A DNA stretch of 6,070 nucleotides, taken from the NCBI GenBank assembly GCA_009885905.1, contig VFJU01000337.1, forward strand, positions 1 through 6,070, read 5' to 3'. The position numbers and the translations under genes were made by a program. This document shows, one piece after another, positions 1-6,070 of this stretch (positions are counted from its first letter, which is position 1; each line of letters starts with the position of its first letter). The DNA is from Verrucomicrobiota bacterium (GTDB lineage: Bacteria; Verrucomicrobiota; Verrucomicrobiia; Verrucomicrobiales; Akkermansiaceae). The notes under the pieces were generated by a model, which saw only the letters and a list, made by a program, of their open reading frames with translations, ran no database searches and was not told where the DNA came from.

Positions 1-417
1 AAATACTTGAAGGAGACCCCAGAAGCGCAGCCGTCTGGCGAGGTCCCACCCACACCGATCGCAGCAAATCCTGCGAAGTACGTTGCGAAGGTTTATGTCT
101 TTTGCCCTGGTCGCGAAGTGCGTACTCAGATCAATAAAATTAGCTCTCATCGATTCACCAACGCGAAGGAGGCCGAGATCGTGATCGGGGGCGCGGTGGA
201 TGGGGTGAACGAAGTCCAGTACACGACCAAAAAACTTCCAGGTGCAACTGGCAAAGAGGCATTGACTGTCCGCGTGTATTTGATGTCTCAAGTGGAAGGG
301 GTAAAGCCCATCAAGGCGTTCGAATACCAAGTCGCAGAAGGTGCCGCAGTGAAGCCATTCGGCTCGGGAAGTTTCCTAGTGGACACCGCCGTGGTGAAGG
401 CGTTGAGCGGTAAATGA
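1..417 (+). CDS. C-terminal part of an unrecognised protein (5' end outside window)
   Basis: I do not recognise this protein. The reading frame is open from the first base (K-Y-L-K-E-T-P...) to the TGA at 415-417, giving 138 visible residues. A TTG at 7-9 is an available start codon, but no ATG or GTG with a sensible spacing follows the GAAGGAG stretch at 9-15, so the gene most likely begins to the left of the window. The visible part opens with a proline-rich, linker-like stretch (E-V-P-P-T-P-I-A-A-N-P) and continues as a compact domain with alternating hydrophobic residues (V-A-K-V-Y-V-F, A-E-I-V-I-G-G, L-T-V-R-V-Y-L), suggesting a mostly beta fold. There is no membrane segment and only one cysteine. 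It converges on recF with a 20-bp gap. That it is a real gene is fairly sure; its function is unknown. Confidence 0.65.
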   Translation, partial: KYLKETPEAQPSGEVPPTPIAANPAKYVAKVYVFCPGREVRTQINKISSHRFTNAKEAEIVIGGAVDGVNEVQYTTKKLPGATGKEALTVRVYLMSQVEGVKPIKAFEYQVAEGAAVKPFGSGSFLVDTAVVKALSGK

Positions 418-437
418 GGTCTGCCACCGTTACCCAA

Positions 438-1499
438 TCACGCGACACTCACGGATCCACCGCATACTCGGTAACGTGCTATTTTTTCTAACTGCGGTGT
501 CTCCTTCAACCAGTCAAGGTGGGTGGTGGTGATCCATTTTTGCGCAAGTTGGGGCAACTCATTCATCAGTGCGTTGCGGCGAGTGGGATCGAGCTCTCCA
601 AAAATGTCGTCCATCAGGTAGATCGGTAGTTTTCCACCTCGTTGTTCTAACAATTTACCTTGCGCGAGTTTTAGCGCTAACGCCAGCGTTCGTTGTTGAC
701 CTTCACTGGCGAACTCCGCTGCTGGCATCCCATGGATTCGCAAGTCCAAGTCATCTCGGTGGGGACCAACCACGGATTGGCGTAAGCGACTTTCTCGCTC
801 ACGTGCTTGCAACATCGACTCACGTAAATCGGGTCCACTTGCAGGTAAATAGTTCATCGTTAGCATTTCGTCTCCACCACTGATGGCGCGCTGTGCAGTC
901 GCAGCAAGCGGCGCAAGCTCTGCGATCAAACGAGCTCGCGATTCTATCAGAACACTGCCGTGCTCGATCAAAATTTCCTCGTACGACATAATTTCCGCAT
1001 CGCGCGGACGACCTTCTTTGAGTAGCAAATTTTTCGCCCGTAAAGCACGGCGGTAACGCGACCACGAGCGCCGGTAAGCGGGATCGATCTGTGCCCCTAT
1101 AAAGTCAAGGTAGCGGCGTCGTCCTTCACCTGGACCCCGTACCAATTCTAAGTCTTCGTTGCCCATCCAAACCACCAAACCACCGACTTCAAGATAGCGA
1201 GTCTGGCTGAGGATCGTTTCCGTTTCTACTTTCATCAGCAGACCGTCACGGGAGTAGCGGAATTGTCGCTCGGTGCCCCATAAATCCCCGGCGATTCCGA
1301 ACCCCTTTGCCCCAAGCCGACCAAGTGTGGCCATCCGGTGAGTCCGTGGCGAGTGAAGGCGGACCAAGACGCACAGAGCCTCGAGGATGGATGTTTTTCC
1401 TTGGGCATTGTCGCCCACTAAAATCGCGCCCTCAGCTGGGACCTCAAGGTCCAGCGAGTGAAAGCAGCGGAAATCAATCAAGCGCAGCGAGCGGAGCAC
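438..1499 (-). CDS. recF: DNA replication and repair protein RecF
   Basis: RecF is a cytoplasmic SMC/ABC-type ATPase that acts with RecO and RecR to load RecA at single-strand gaps and stalled forks. The 353-residue product has the usual family length. It begins with the typical L-R-S-L-R-L-I-D-F-R-C-F strand. Walker A (G-D-N-A-Q-G-K-T-S) is at residues 29-37, the RecF hallmark V-G-P-H-R-D-D at 244-250, the ABC signature S-E-G-Q-Q-R at 265-270, and Walker B with catalytic acids (P-I-Y-L-M-D-D, then G-E-L-D) at 292-304. A T-T-T-H switch-like segment follows at 324-327. The start is GTG at 1499-1497. The frame stays open upstream to a stop near 1562 but offers no other ATG or GTG, and this start matches the family N-terminus. 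No clear Shine-Dalgarno sequence is visible. The gene is not next to dnaA, dnaN or gyrB, its common partners: its neighbours are a convergent unknown gene and a divergent cyclophilin gene. Confidence 0.96.
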   Translation of the reverse strand: MLRSLRLIDFRCFHSLDLEVPAEGAILVGDNAQGKTSILEALCVLVRLHSPRTHRMATLGRLGAKGFGIAGDLWGTERQFRYSRDGLLMKVETETILSQTRYLEVGGLVVWMGNEDLELVRGPGEGRRRYLDFIGAQIDPAYRRSWSRYRRALRAKNLLLKEGRPRDAEIMSYEEILIEHGSVLIESRARLIAELAPLAATAQRAISGGDEMLTMNYLPASGPDLRESMLQARERESRLRQSVVGPHRDDLDLRIHGMPAAEFASEGQQRTLALALKLAQGKLLEQRGGKLPIYLMDDIFGELDPTRRNALMNELPQLAQKWITTTHLDWLKETPQLEKIARYRVCGGSVSVA

Positions 1500-1579
1500 C
1501 TCGAAGGAATAGAGTGAAATCTCCGTGCTGGGAAGTGACGAATGATGGGGATTTTCGGATCAACACTGGAAAACCTCGT

Positions 1580-1608
1580 TTGACACCAATCGACCGATAT
1601 TGTAAAAG
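1580..1608 (+). promoter_or_regulatory. Putative sigma70-type promoter for the cyclophilin gene
   Basis: A perfect -35 hexamer TTGACA lies at 1580-1585. After exactly 17 bp comes TAAAAG at 1603-1608, which matches four of six bases of the -10 consensus. Transcription would start near 1615, leaving an untranslated leader of about 45 bases before the ATG at 1660. It lies in the spacer between the divergent recF and cyclophilin genes and points at the latter. The call rests on consensus match only. Confidence 0.5.
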
Positions 1609-1659
1609 TAATCACGTTCATATGGATAATTGTAACGAAATCATTTGATCCATTACCCC

Positions 1660-3105
1660 ATGATTCATGCTGTGAGAACCTCCCCCTCGATATCTTTTAA
1701 CGCCTTTTGCTTGCCGAGAGCTGGGTGGCAGAAATGGATCGCCAGCTGCGTTTGGAAAGGTTTTCTCATAAGTTCAGTCGGCACCCTGATCGCAGCACCC
1801 AAACTTCTGCCAGTTTTGAATCACTCGATCGCCGACCAAAGCGTAACGGTGGGGTCTACTTCGATCTCGCTGAGCATGGCAAACTCGTTTGGCATGGAGG
1901 CAATCGATGATCAGGTTGTCAGGTTCACTTCTCAGTTCAACAATTCAGGTGCTCCTATTGTGATGGATATGGCTCTGTTCAGCAATCGGACCCCCATCAC
2001 TCGCACTAACTTTTTGAAATACGTTGCGGATGGTGACTACGTCAATTCATTCATTCATCGCAGTGTCTCGAATTTCGTTATCCAAGGGGGTGCCTCCCGA
2101 GTCGTGAATAACGCTTTTGCGGCTGTTCCGACAGATCCACCTATTTTGAATGAATTTGGAGTTTCTAACACGCTTGGAACGATATCGATGGCCAAAGCAA
2201 GTTATTCAGCTGACAGTGCAACTAGTCAATGGTTTGTGAGCCTAGGTGCCAATTCCGATAATCTCGATAATCAGAACGGGGGGTTCACCGTGTTCGGGCG
2301 GTTAACGCGTTCGACACTTTCCAGCGCGCAATTATTTGGAAACACATCCTATTTCCCCACATTCGATTACGGCGGAATTTATAATGAATTTCCTCTGTTT
2401 TACACTCACGTCATTGATGATATTCAATTCGGAGAACTCATCCTTTTCACCAACGTATCACTCGTCGCGCTGCCTCCCAATCAGGCAGGTGAGAGTGCCG
2501 TGTTGACGTATTCCATCCTCTCAAACAGCAATCCGACAATTGCCACCGCTGCGATTCAATCTTCGACTTTAGTTCTAACACCCGTGAATTTGCAAGTGGG
2601 TGTCGCCAACATCACAGTCCGCGCCACAGACAGCGTAGGTAACACCGTAGATGACACGTTTTCTTACAGTATAATAAACGACACGTTCACCACTTGGGTG
2701 ACCAAAAATACCTTTCCGAATGGCCAAAACGAAAGCAGCCAGAATCCGGACAACGACGAGTGGAATAATCTCCAAGAATTCGCTTTCATCGGCAATCCCG
2801 GGGTCGTGAATTCACAAGCTTCAGTGATTTTTCAGGGCGTATCAGGGACTGCACCTGCGGCTCGCTACATGACCTTGACGTTCCCCGTGAGAAAATTCAC
2901 TCAAGGTCTCACTTACACAGTGGAGGCGAATGATGCGTTATCCGGCACTTGGACGGAGATTTGGAAATCCTCAGATGGATTTTCTCATGCGCAGGTTGTC
3001 ACAGCGCTAAATCAATTAGACCGGACAGTGTTGACAGTGAAAGACACCTCAGCGATGACTAGCAAACAAAAGAGGTTCATGCGCATCAAGGTGACCCAAC
3101 AATAA
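1660..3105 (+). CDS. Exported multi-domain cyclophilin-type peptidyl-prolyl cis-trans isomerase
   Basis: Cyclophilins isomerise X-Pro peptide bonds; this one is probably exported. From the ATG at 1660 it has 481 residues. Residues 33-47 (K-G-F-L-I-S-S-V-G-T-L-I-A-A-P) look like a short signal-peptide core. A linker or Ig-like strand region with D-Q-S-V-T-V-G follows. The cyclophilin domain covers roughly 85-255: I-H-R at 132-134 supplies the catalytic arginine, F-V-I-Q-G-G is at 139-144, S-Q-W-F at 189-192 replaces the usual S-Q-F-F, and F-T-V-F-G is at 209-213. Residues 260-341 look like a cadherin/Ig-type domain ending in V-R-A-T-D-S-V-G-N-T. The C-terminal part has an acidic D-N-D-E-W-N-N-L-Q-E-F-A segment and an L-T-Y-T-V-E-A-N-D module, as in many exported Verrucomicrobiota proteins. 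Alternative starts are TTG 1645 and TTG 1711; the latter would give a more normal n-region of about 15 residues. Family is sure, start is not, and activity is inferred. Confidence 0.9.
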   Translation: MIHAVRTSPSISFNAFCLPRAGWQKWIASCVWKGFLISSVGTLIAAPKLLPVLNHSIADQSVTVGSTSISLSMANSFGMEAIDDQVVRFTSQFNNSGAPIVMDMALFSNRTPITRTNFLKYVADGDYVNSFIHRSVSNFVIQGGASRVVNNAFAAVPTDPPILNEFGVSNTLGTISMAKASYSADSATSQWFVSLGANSDNLDNQNGGFTVFGRLTRSTLSSAQLFGNTSYFPTFDYGGIYNEFPLFYTHVIDDIQFGELILFTNVSLVALPPNQAGESAVLTYSILSNSNPTIATAAIQSSTLVLTPVNLQVGVANITVRATDSVGNTVDDTFSYSIINDTFTTWVTKNTFPNGQNESSQNPDNDEWNNLQEFAFIGNPGVVNSQASVIFQGVSGTAPAARYMTLTFPVRKFTQGLTYTVEANDALSGTWTEIWKSSDGFSHAQVVTALNQLDRTVLTVKDTSAMTSKQKRFMRIKVTQQ

Positions 3106-3127
3106 ATGGTTAGTTTTTTAGTCCCCG

Positions 3128-4021
3128 CTAGGTAAACGAATCGTCGGTTGTTTTAATTGGGCGGTGCTTCCCTTGAAGCACGCCGACCAATGAACCCGCA
3201 ACGAGCCCGGAACCGAAGCCGAATACATGGCCCAGTACATCGGTGTTTGGATCATGACCGCCTCCTAACCAGCCTAGCATGATGACACCAGCCAAGACCG
3301 GGGCAAAGATTCTCAGCCATGGCAAGGGCTCGTTTTCTCTAAGCGTCTCCGCGACACCATGTCCTGATAGAATTCCTAATGCTGCAAACACCGCGGTGGA
3401 GGCACCGAGTGAGACAAAAGAATCAGGATAAGTAATTAACGAGGTGATAACGTTTCCCAGAGTGCCGCAGGCTAATATGAGCGACCAGCCTAACAGGACT
3501 CCCATCGTCCTTGCGACCAAAATTGCAAAAATTACACCCCCGACAAGATTCCCAACCAAGTGCCCAACATTCGCATGCAGGAAAAGTCCAGTGAATGGTC
3601 GCCACCATTCGCCTCCACCAATCAATCCCAAACTTGATGACGCAGCCTTTTCGACCAATGACGGGTCATCGCACTGCCAAATATAAATCGCCATCAATGC
3701 AAGCACCCAAAACACACATACCCACCATCCAGAAGTATGTTGGAATTTGTCGTCGGGTTGTCTTTTTTTTCTAATCGGAATCTTCGAGTCTTTACCATAA
3801 GCATCTAACTCCGCTGAAACTCTTTCCATGGGATGAAGCTCGGCTTCCAGAACATATTCATCGGATTTCCCGCCTTCGGTCACTCGGCAAGCTTCTCCCA
3901 TCGCCAAAATCACCAATCCATGGTCATTTGCCTGCTCAAGGTTGGGATAATTCCCCACATGAACCCACTCTTCATTTTCGGGTGGAGTTTCGGTCTGTGG
4001 ATTTTGTTTTAAGTCACTCAT
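3128..4021 (-). CDS. Rhomboid-family intramembrane serine protease, GlpG-like
   Basis: Rhomboids cleave membrane proteins within or next to their transmembrane segments using a Ser-His dyad. This 297-residue protein has a soluble N-terminal region (about 1-95) and six hydrophobic segments at roughly 98-116, 148-170, 173-195, 201-219, 234-252 and 261-283. E-W-W-R-P-F-T at 138-144 corresponds to the conserved W-R of the L1 loop. His149, His154 and Asn158 have the same spacing as GlpG His145, His150 and Asn154. The nucleophile is Ser208 in G-A-S-T-A-V-F, and His265 in D-V-L-G-H-V-F-G is the partner. Residues 18-78 (N-L-E-Q-A-N...V-S-A-E-L-D-A-Y) resemble the small cytosolic domain of GlpG or a DUF2007-like domain. 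The start is the ATG at 4021-4019, with only a weak purine-rich stretch upstream. It converges on the cyclophilin gene with a 22-bp gap. The substrate is unknown. Confidence 0.93.
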   Translation of the reverse strand: MSDLKQNPQTETPPENEEWVHVGNYPNLEQANDHGLVILAMGEACRVTEGGKSDEYVLEAELHPMERVSAELDAYGKDSKIPIRKKRQPDDKFQHTSGWWVCVFWVLALMAIYIWQCDDPSLVEKAASSSLGLIGGGEWWRPFTGLFLHANVGHLVGNLVGGVIFAILVARTMGVLLGWSLILACGTLGNVITSLITYPDSFVSLGASTAVFAALGILSGHGVAETLRENEPLPWLRIFAPVLAGVIMLGWLGGGHDPNTDVLGHVFGFGSGLVAGSLVGVLQGKHRPIKTTDDSFT

Positions 4022-4107
4022 GGATTCTTCTGCCGGAGACGCTCTGCGGAAATTTCACTACCGTCTTACGTTCGTCTTTATCTTGAAATTCGTCAACAGT
4101 CGCTTTC

Positions 4108-4388
4108 CTACACAGCCCCCTCAGATTCTAGCCCTAACATCGGTGCAACCACATCATTCGTGACGCGTGCAGAAGAAAAATATCCCCCTGCGATATGAAC
4201 CAATTTGGCGTGAGTCTTGGAATGCAAACCATCCACCCGACAAACCCCTCCACCCACGATGGGGAGACGATTCCTAGCATTTCCTCGGGCGTACTGGTTA
4301 GGAAACAAAATTCTTCAATGAGAGATCGATCATCTTTGCCACCAGCCACCACGATTTTTGTGCCATCCAAATCAATGTCTGCACTCAT
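4108..4388 (-). pseudogene. Small gene split by a one-base frameshift, function unknown
   Basis: I do not recognise this protein. On the minus strand, an ATG at 4388-4386 opens a frame whose first 43 codons look coding: strong purine-first codon bias and ordinary protein composition (M-S-A-D-I-D-L-D-G-T-K-I-V-V-A-G-G-K). Past about 4264 that frame turns into Trp/Met/Cys-rich sequence, although it stays open to a TAG at 4136-4134. From the same point another frame takes over the coding-like pattern (V-G-G-G-V-C-R-V-D-G-L-H-S-K, then H-I-A-G-G-Y-F-S-S-A-R) and ends at the TAG at 4110-4108. Adding one base to the four-base run at 4261-4264 (G on the plus strand, C on the coding strand) would fuse the halves into one protein of 93 residues ending M-L-G-L-E-S-E-G-A-V. 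The shift must lie below 4315, where the second frame has a TGA. It may be a recent pseudogene, a sequencing error or, less likely, recoding. It lies between and on the same strand as the rhomboid and UDPGP-family genes. Confidence 0.5.
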
Positions 4389-4400
4389 GTGTAATAGTTT

Positions 4401-4428
4401 ACTTAAAATAATCAGAATTATTTTAAGT
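4401..4428. repeat. Perfect 12-bp inverted repeat with 4-base loop (operator or weak terminator)
   Basis: ACTTAAAATAAT at 4401-4412 and its exact reverse complement ATTATTTTAAGT at 4417-4428 flank the loop CAGA. The element sits 16 bp beyond the stop codon of the UDPGP-family gene and 12 bp before the ATG of the frameshifted small gene. The stem has only one G/C pair per arm and no U-run follows on the minus strand, so it is a poor intrinsic terminator. Its position and the -10-like TAAAAT inside it would also suit a regulator binding site. The palindrome is seen directly; the role is inferred. Confidence 0.7.
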
Positions 4429-4444
4429 GCTTCGATGCATTAAA

Positions 4445-6055
4445 CTACTCCCACTCGCACAAGCTTTCAAGGTAGGCTGCTGATCCATCGCGGAGCCAAC
4501 CGTCGAGCTGCGATGGGTCTTTAAGTTGTTGGCCACGGAAGCGTGGCACAGCAATATATCGGGTTTCGATCGAGTGCAGGCTACTCATGTCGACCCACAG
4601 CTTTTCAAATTGGCAAACGGGAAAAATATCTTCCTGACCATGACCCCAGCGTTTTTTTACCTCTTTAAGTGTGATGTATGTCGGCATACGCGAAGCCAAA
4701 GTTCGGATTGCTAAATTCACTTTTACCGGATCTGTTAATTCCGACCGACTCAGCTGAAATACATCTAACAGACAATCTATTTGGATCCAGCAAGTGTTGC
4801 TATTGTAGTAGGAAAGATCGAACTCGTCTTCCTCGCGGGGCATGGCTAGACCTTCGACGAGTTGAGGGCGGCCATTGACACGGGCAAGACCACCGCCACG
4901 GTCTTCTAGGCGACGAGTGATCACCTCAAAACTTAAACCCGCACCGCTTTCGAGATGGTGTCCTAACAGCGCTGGGTCAACATCCATTCCCACCGTGTCA
5001 ATGTTATGCAGGACGAGTGTTTGAAGTTGCGGTCGATCTGCGAGTAGTGCCGCAAGTGTGCCATTGCGAAGAAGATTTGGAACCTCGTACCAGTGGCCGA
5101 CGGGATGTAGGCACTGAAGAGGCAAATTATCCGTGTAGTCAGTGGCCTCACCACTTTGCTCTGCCCACTTGAGAAGTGCCGAGCGGAGAGAATCGCGGAC
5201 TTTTTGCTGCTGAACGTCGAGCACTTGCTGTGGCATTTCCTCCCAAGCAAAGCGAAGATCACGCACTGTCGGAATGGTTCTTAAACCGATAGATTTTCCT
5301 TGTGAGAGATAGAGTGGGCCATCGTAATGGTAATTCTCGTGATGCTCGAGGAAACGCTCTGTGGGGTCGTGGGAGAAGTAACTGGTAGTAAAAATGTGCG
5401 GAAGTGGCGTGCCTGCCGTACGACCTGTTTTACGACTTTTAGCAAGGTGAGTTTCAATGAATGACCGGTGACGTCTACCAAGTTTACAAAAAGGATGGAG
5501 CGCTTTGACGACACCCGCTCCTTGGGTCCAGCGTGATCCAGCACCCGCTGCAAGAGTGACGACTGCAACTTGCCCAGCCCTCAGTGCTGTTAGACCTTTG
5601 GCATGTGAAGTGGCTGAAATATTGGTCGAATGGGTGAAGTCTGACTCGTGAACATCTTCGATGACTGTGTTTGCTGGCAGGCGGTTCTGCGCAAGACCAA
5701 TGCGACCAGCCCTAAGGTCGTCGCGAATTTGTTCATGAGCGGCGCGATCAAAACCAAATTGATCAAGAATTTCTGCAAGTGATTCCTTGTTTCGGGCATT
5801 GCCGTGATTACGAGGAAAAATGGAGTCGAACAAGGTTTGCACCATATCACGTAACTCAGGATGAAAGCGGCAGGCGTTTGCAAAGTGATCGAGTTCGGCA
5901 AGACGCAACGAAGATAATTCTTGCCGATCCTTACGCAAAAGCTGTGGAACCATGAAACTGTAATAGCCGGCTGGCATCAACGCGTCTTCCCCGTCTAGCA
6001 GGTCCGCCCATGTGCCGCGTTCATTGATGGCAAAATCGTAAACTACCGGTTCCAT
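4445..6055 (-). CDS. UDPGP-family nucleotidyltransferase (UDP-sugar pyrophosphorylase-like)
   Basis: Members of this family (the eukaryotic-type UGP/UAP fold) transfer UMP from UTP to a sugar 1-phosphate, making UDP-glucose or UDP-N-acetylglucosamine for envelope and polysaccharide synthesis in the cytoplasm. The 536-residue product has a mainly helical N-terminal region (about 1-160), then a nucleotide-binding loop V-T-L-A-A-G-A-G-S-R-W at 166-176 with Lys184 in V-V-K-A-L, equivalent to the family's L-x-G-G-x-G-T-x-x-G...P-K. H-P-V-G-H-W-Y-E at 317-324 matches the P-x-G-H-G-x-x-Y region, L-H-N-I-D-T-V-G at 349-356 matches the N-x-D-N-L-G motif, and E-V-I-T-R-R plus D-R-G-G-G at 377-389 matches the following conserved strand and loop. 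The sugar substrate cannot be told by eye. The start is the ATG at 6055-6053, but the frame stays open to the window edge (A-L-P-F-A before Met) and no Shine-Dalgarno is visible, so the true start may lie outside. Confidence 0.8.
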   Translation of the reverse strand: MEPVVYDFAINERGTWADLLDGEDALMPAGYYSFMVPQLLRKDRQELSSLRLAELDHFANACRFHPELRDMVQTLFDSIFPRNHGNARNKESLAEILDQFGFDRAAHEQIRDDLRAGRIGLAQNRLPANTVIEDVHESDFTHSTNISATSHAKGLTALRAGQVAVVTLAAGAGSRWTQGAGVVKALHPFCKLGRRHRSFIETHLAKSRKTGRTAGTPLPHIFTTSYFSHDPTERFLEHHENYHYDGPLYLSQGKSIGLRTIPTVRDLRFAWEEMPQQVLDVQQQKVRDSLRSALLKWAEQSGEATDYTDNLPLQCLHPVGHWYEVPNLLRNGTLAALLADRPQLQTLVLHNIDTVGMDVDPALLGHHLESGAGLSFEVITRRLEDRGGGLARVNGRPQLVEGLAMPREEDEFDLSYYNSNTCWIQIDCLLDVFQLSRSELTDPVKVNLAIRTLASRMPTYITLKEVKKRWGHGQEDIFPVCQFEKLWVDMSSLHSIETRYIAVPRFRGQQLKDPSQLDGWLRDGSAAYLESLCEWE

Positions 6056-6070
6056 CGCGAAAGGTAGTGC

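Noticed and set aside
428..476. 7-bp inverted repeat CGTTACC / GGTAACG near the recF stop
   Set aside because: The loop is 35 bases, one arm lies in recF coding sequence, and no T-run follows; expected by chance.
1307..1648. Plus-strand open frame of 113 codons over the recF start and spacer
   Set aside because: It mostly overlaps recF antisense, its composition is Pro/Ser/Arg-rich in the way of shadow frames, and no family is recognisable.
3106..3127. T6 run at 3114-3119 after the cyclophilin stop as a terminator
   Set aside because: No stable stem precedes it; only three complementary bases (CCA/TGG) can pair.
4051..4090. 7-bp inverted repeat AATTTCA / TGAAATT upstream of the rhomboid gene
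   Set aside because: Short AT-rich arms with a 26-base spacer are expected by chance; no promoter elements accompany them.
4195..4443. Plus-strand open frame of 82 codons in the rhomboid-UDPGP spacer
   Set aside because: It is antisense to the frameshifted small gene, which shows better codon periodicity, and its end simply runs through the palindrome.

Overview
The window is an ordinary-looking bacterial chromosomal stretch of roughly 50% GC. Its best taxonomic clue is the secreted cyclophilin. Its C-terminal region joins an acidic D-x-D-N-D-x-x-x-N-L-x-E-F-A segment to an 'LTYTVE-x-x-D-x-L-S-G-T-W' segment, a combination common in exported proteins of Verrucomicrobiota. That assignment is inferred from protein style; no rRNA or other marker is present.

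Layout, left to right. (1) The 3' end of an unrecognised plus-strand gene (1-417), cut by the window edge, converges on (2) recF (minus, 438-1499), a DNA-repair SMC-like ATPase with all its signature motifs. (3) A 160-bp divergent spacer carries a perfect -35 box 17 bp from a reasonable -10 box, facing (4) an exported multi-domain cyclophilin-type peptidyl-prolyl isomerase (plus, 1660-3105). This converges, with a 22-bp gap, on (5) a GlpG-like rhomboid intramembrane serine protease (minus, 3128-4021). (6) Upstream of it on the same strand is the apparent remnant of a small gene of about 93 codons (4388-4108), split by a one-base frameshift. (7) A perfect 12-bp inverted repeat with a 4-base loop lies between that remnant and (8) a large UDP-sugar pyrophosphorylase-family gene (minus, 6055-4445), which may continue past the right edge.

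The three right-hand genes share a strand and could be co-transcribed, but the palindrome and the 56-86 bp gaps leave room for separate transcription. The products do not form an obvious single pathway: DNA repair (RecF), extracytoplasmic protein folding (cyclophilin), membrane proteolysis (rhomboid) and nucleotide-sugar synthesis (UDPGP family). I found no mobile element, CRISPR array, tRNA or rRNA. No clear new defence or metabolic system is visible. The items most worth a second look are the frameshifted small gene and the palindrome directly upstream of it.
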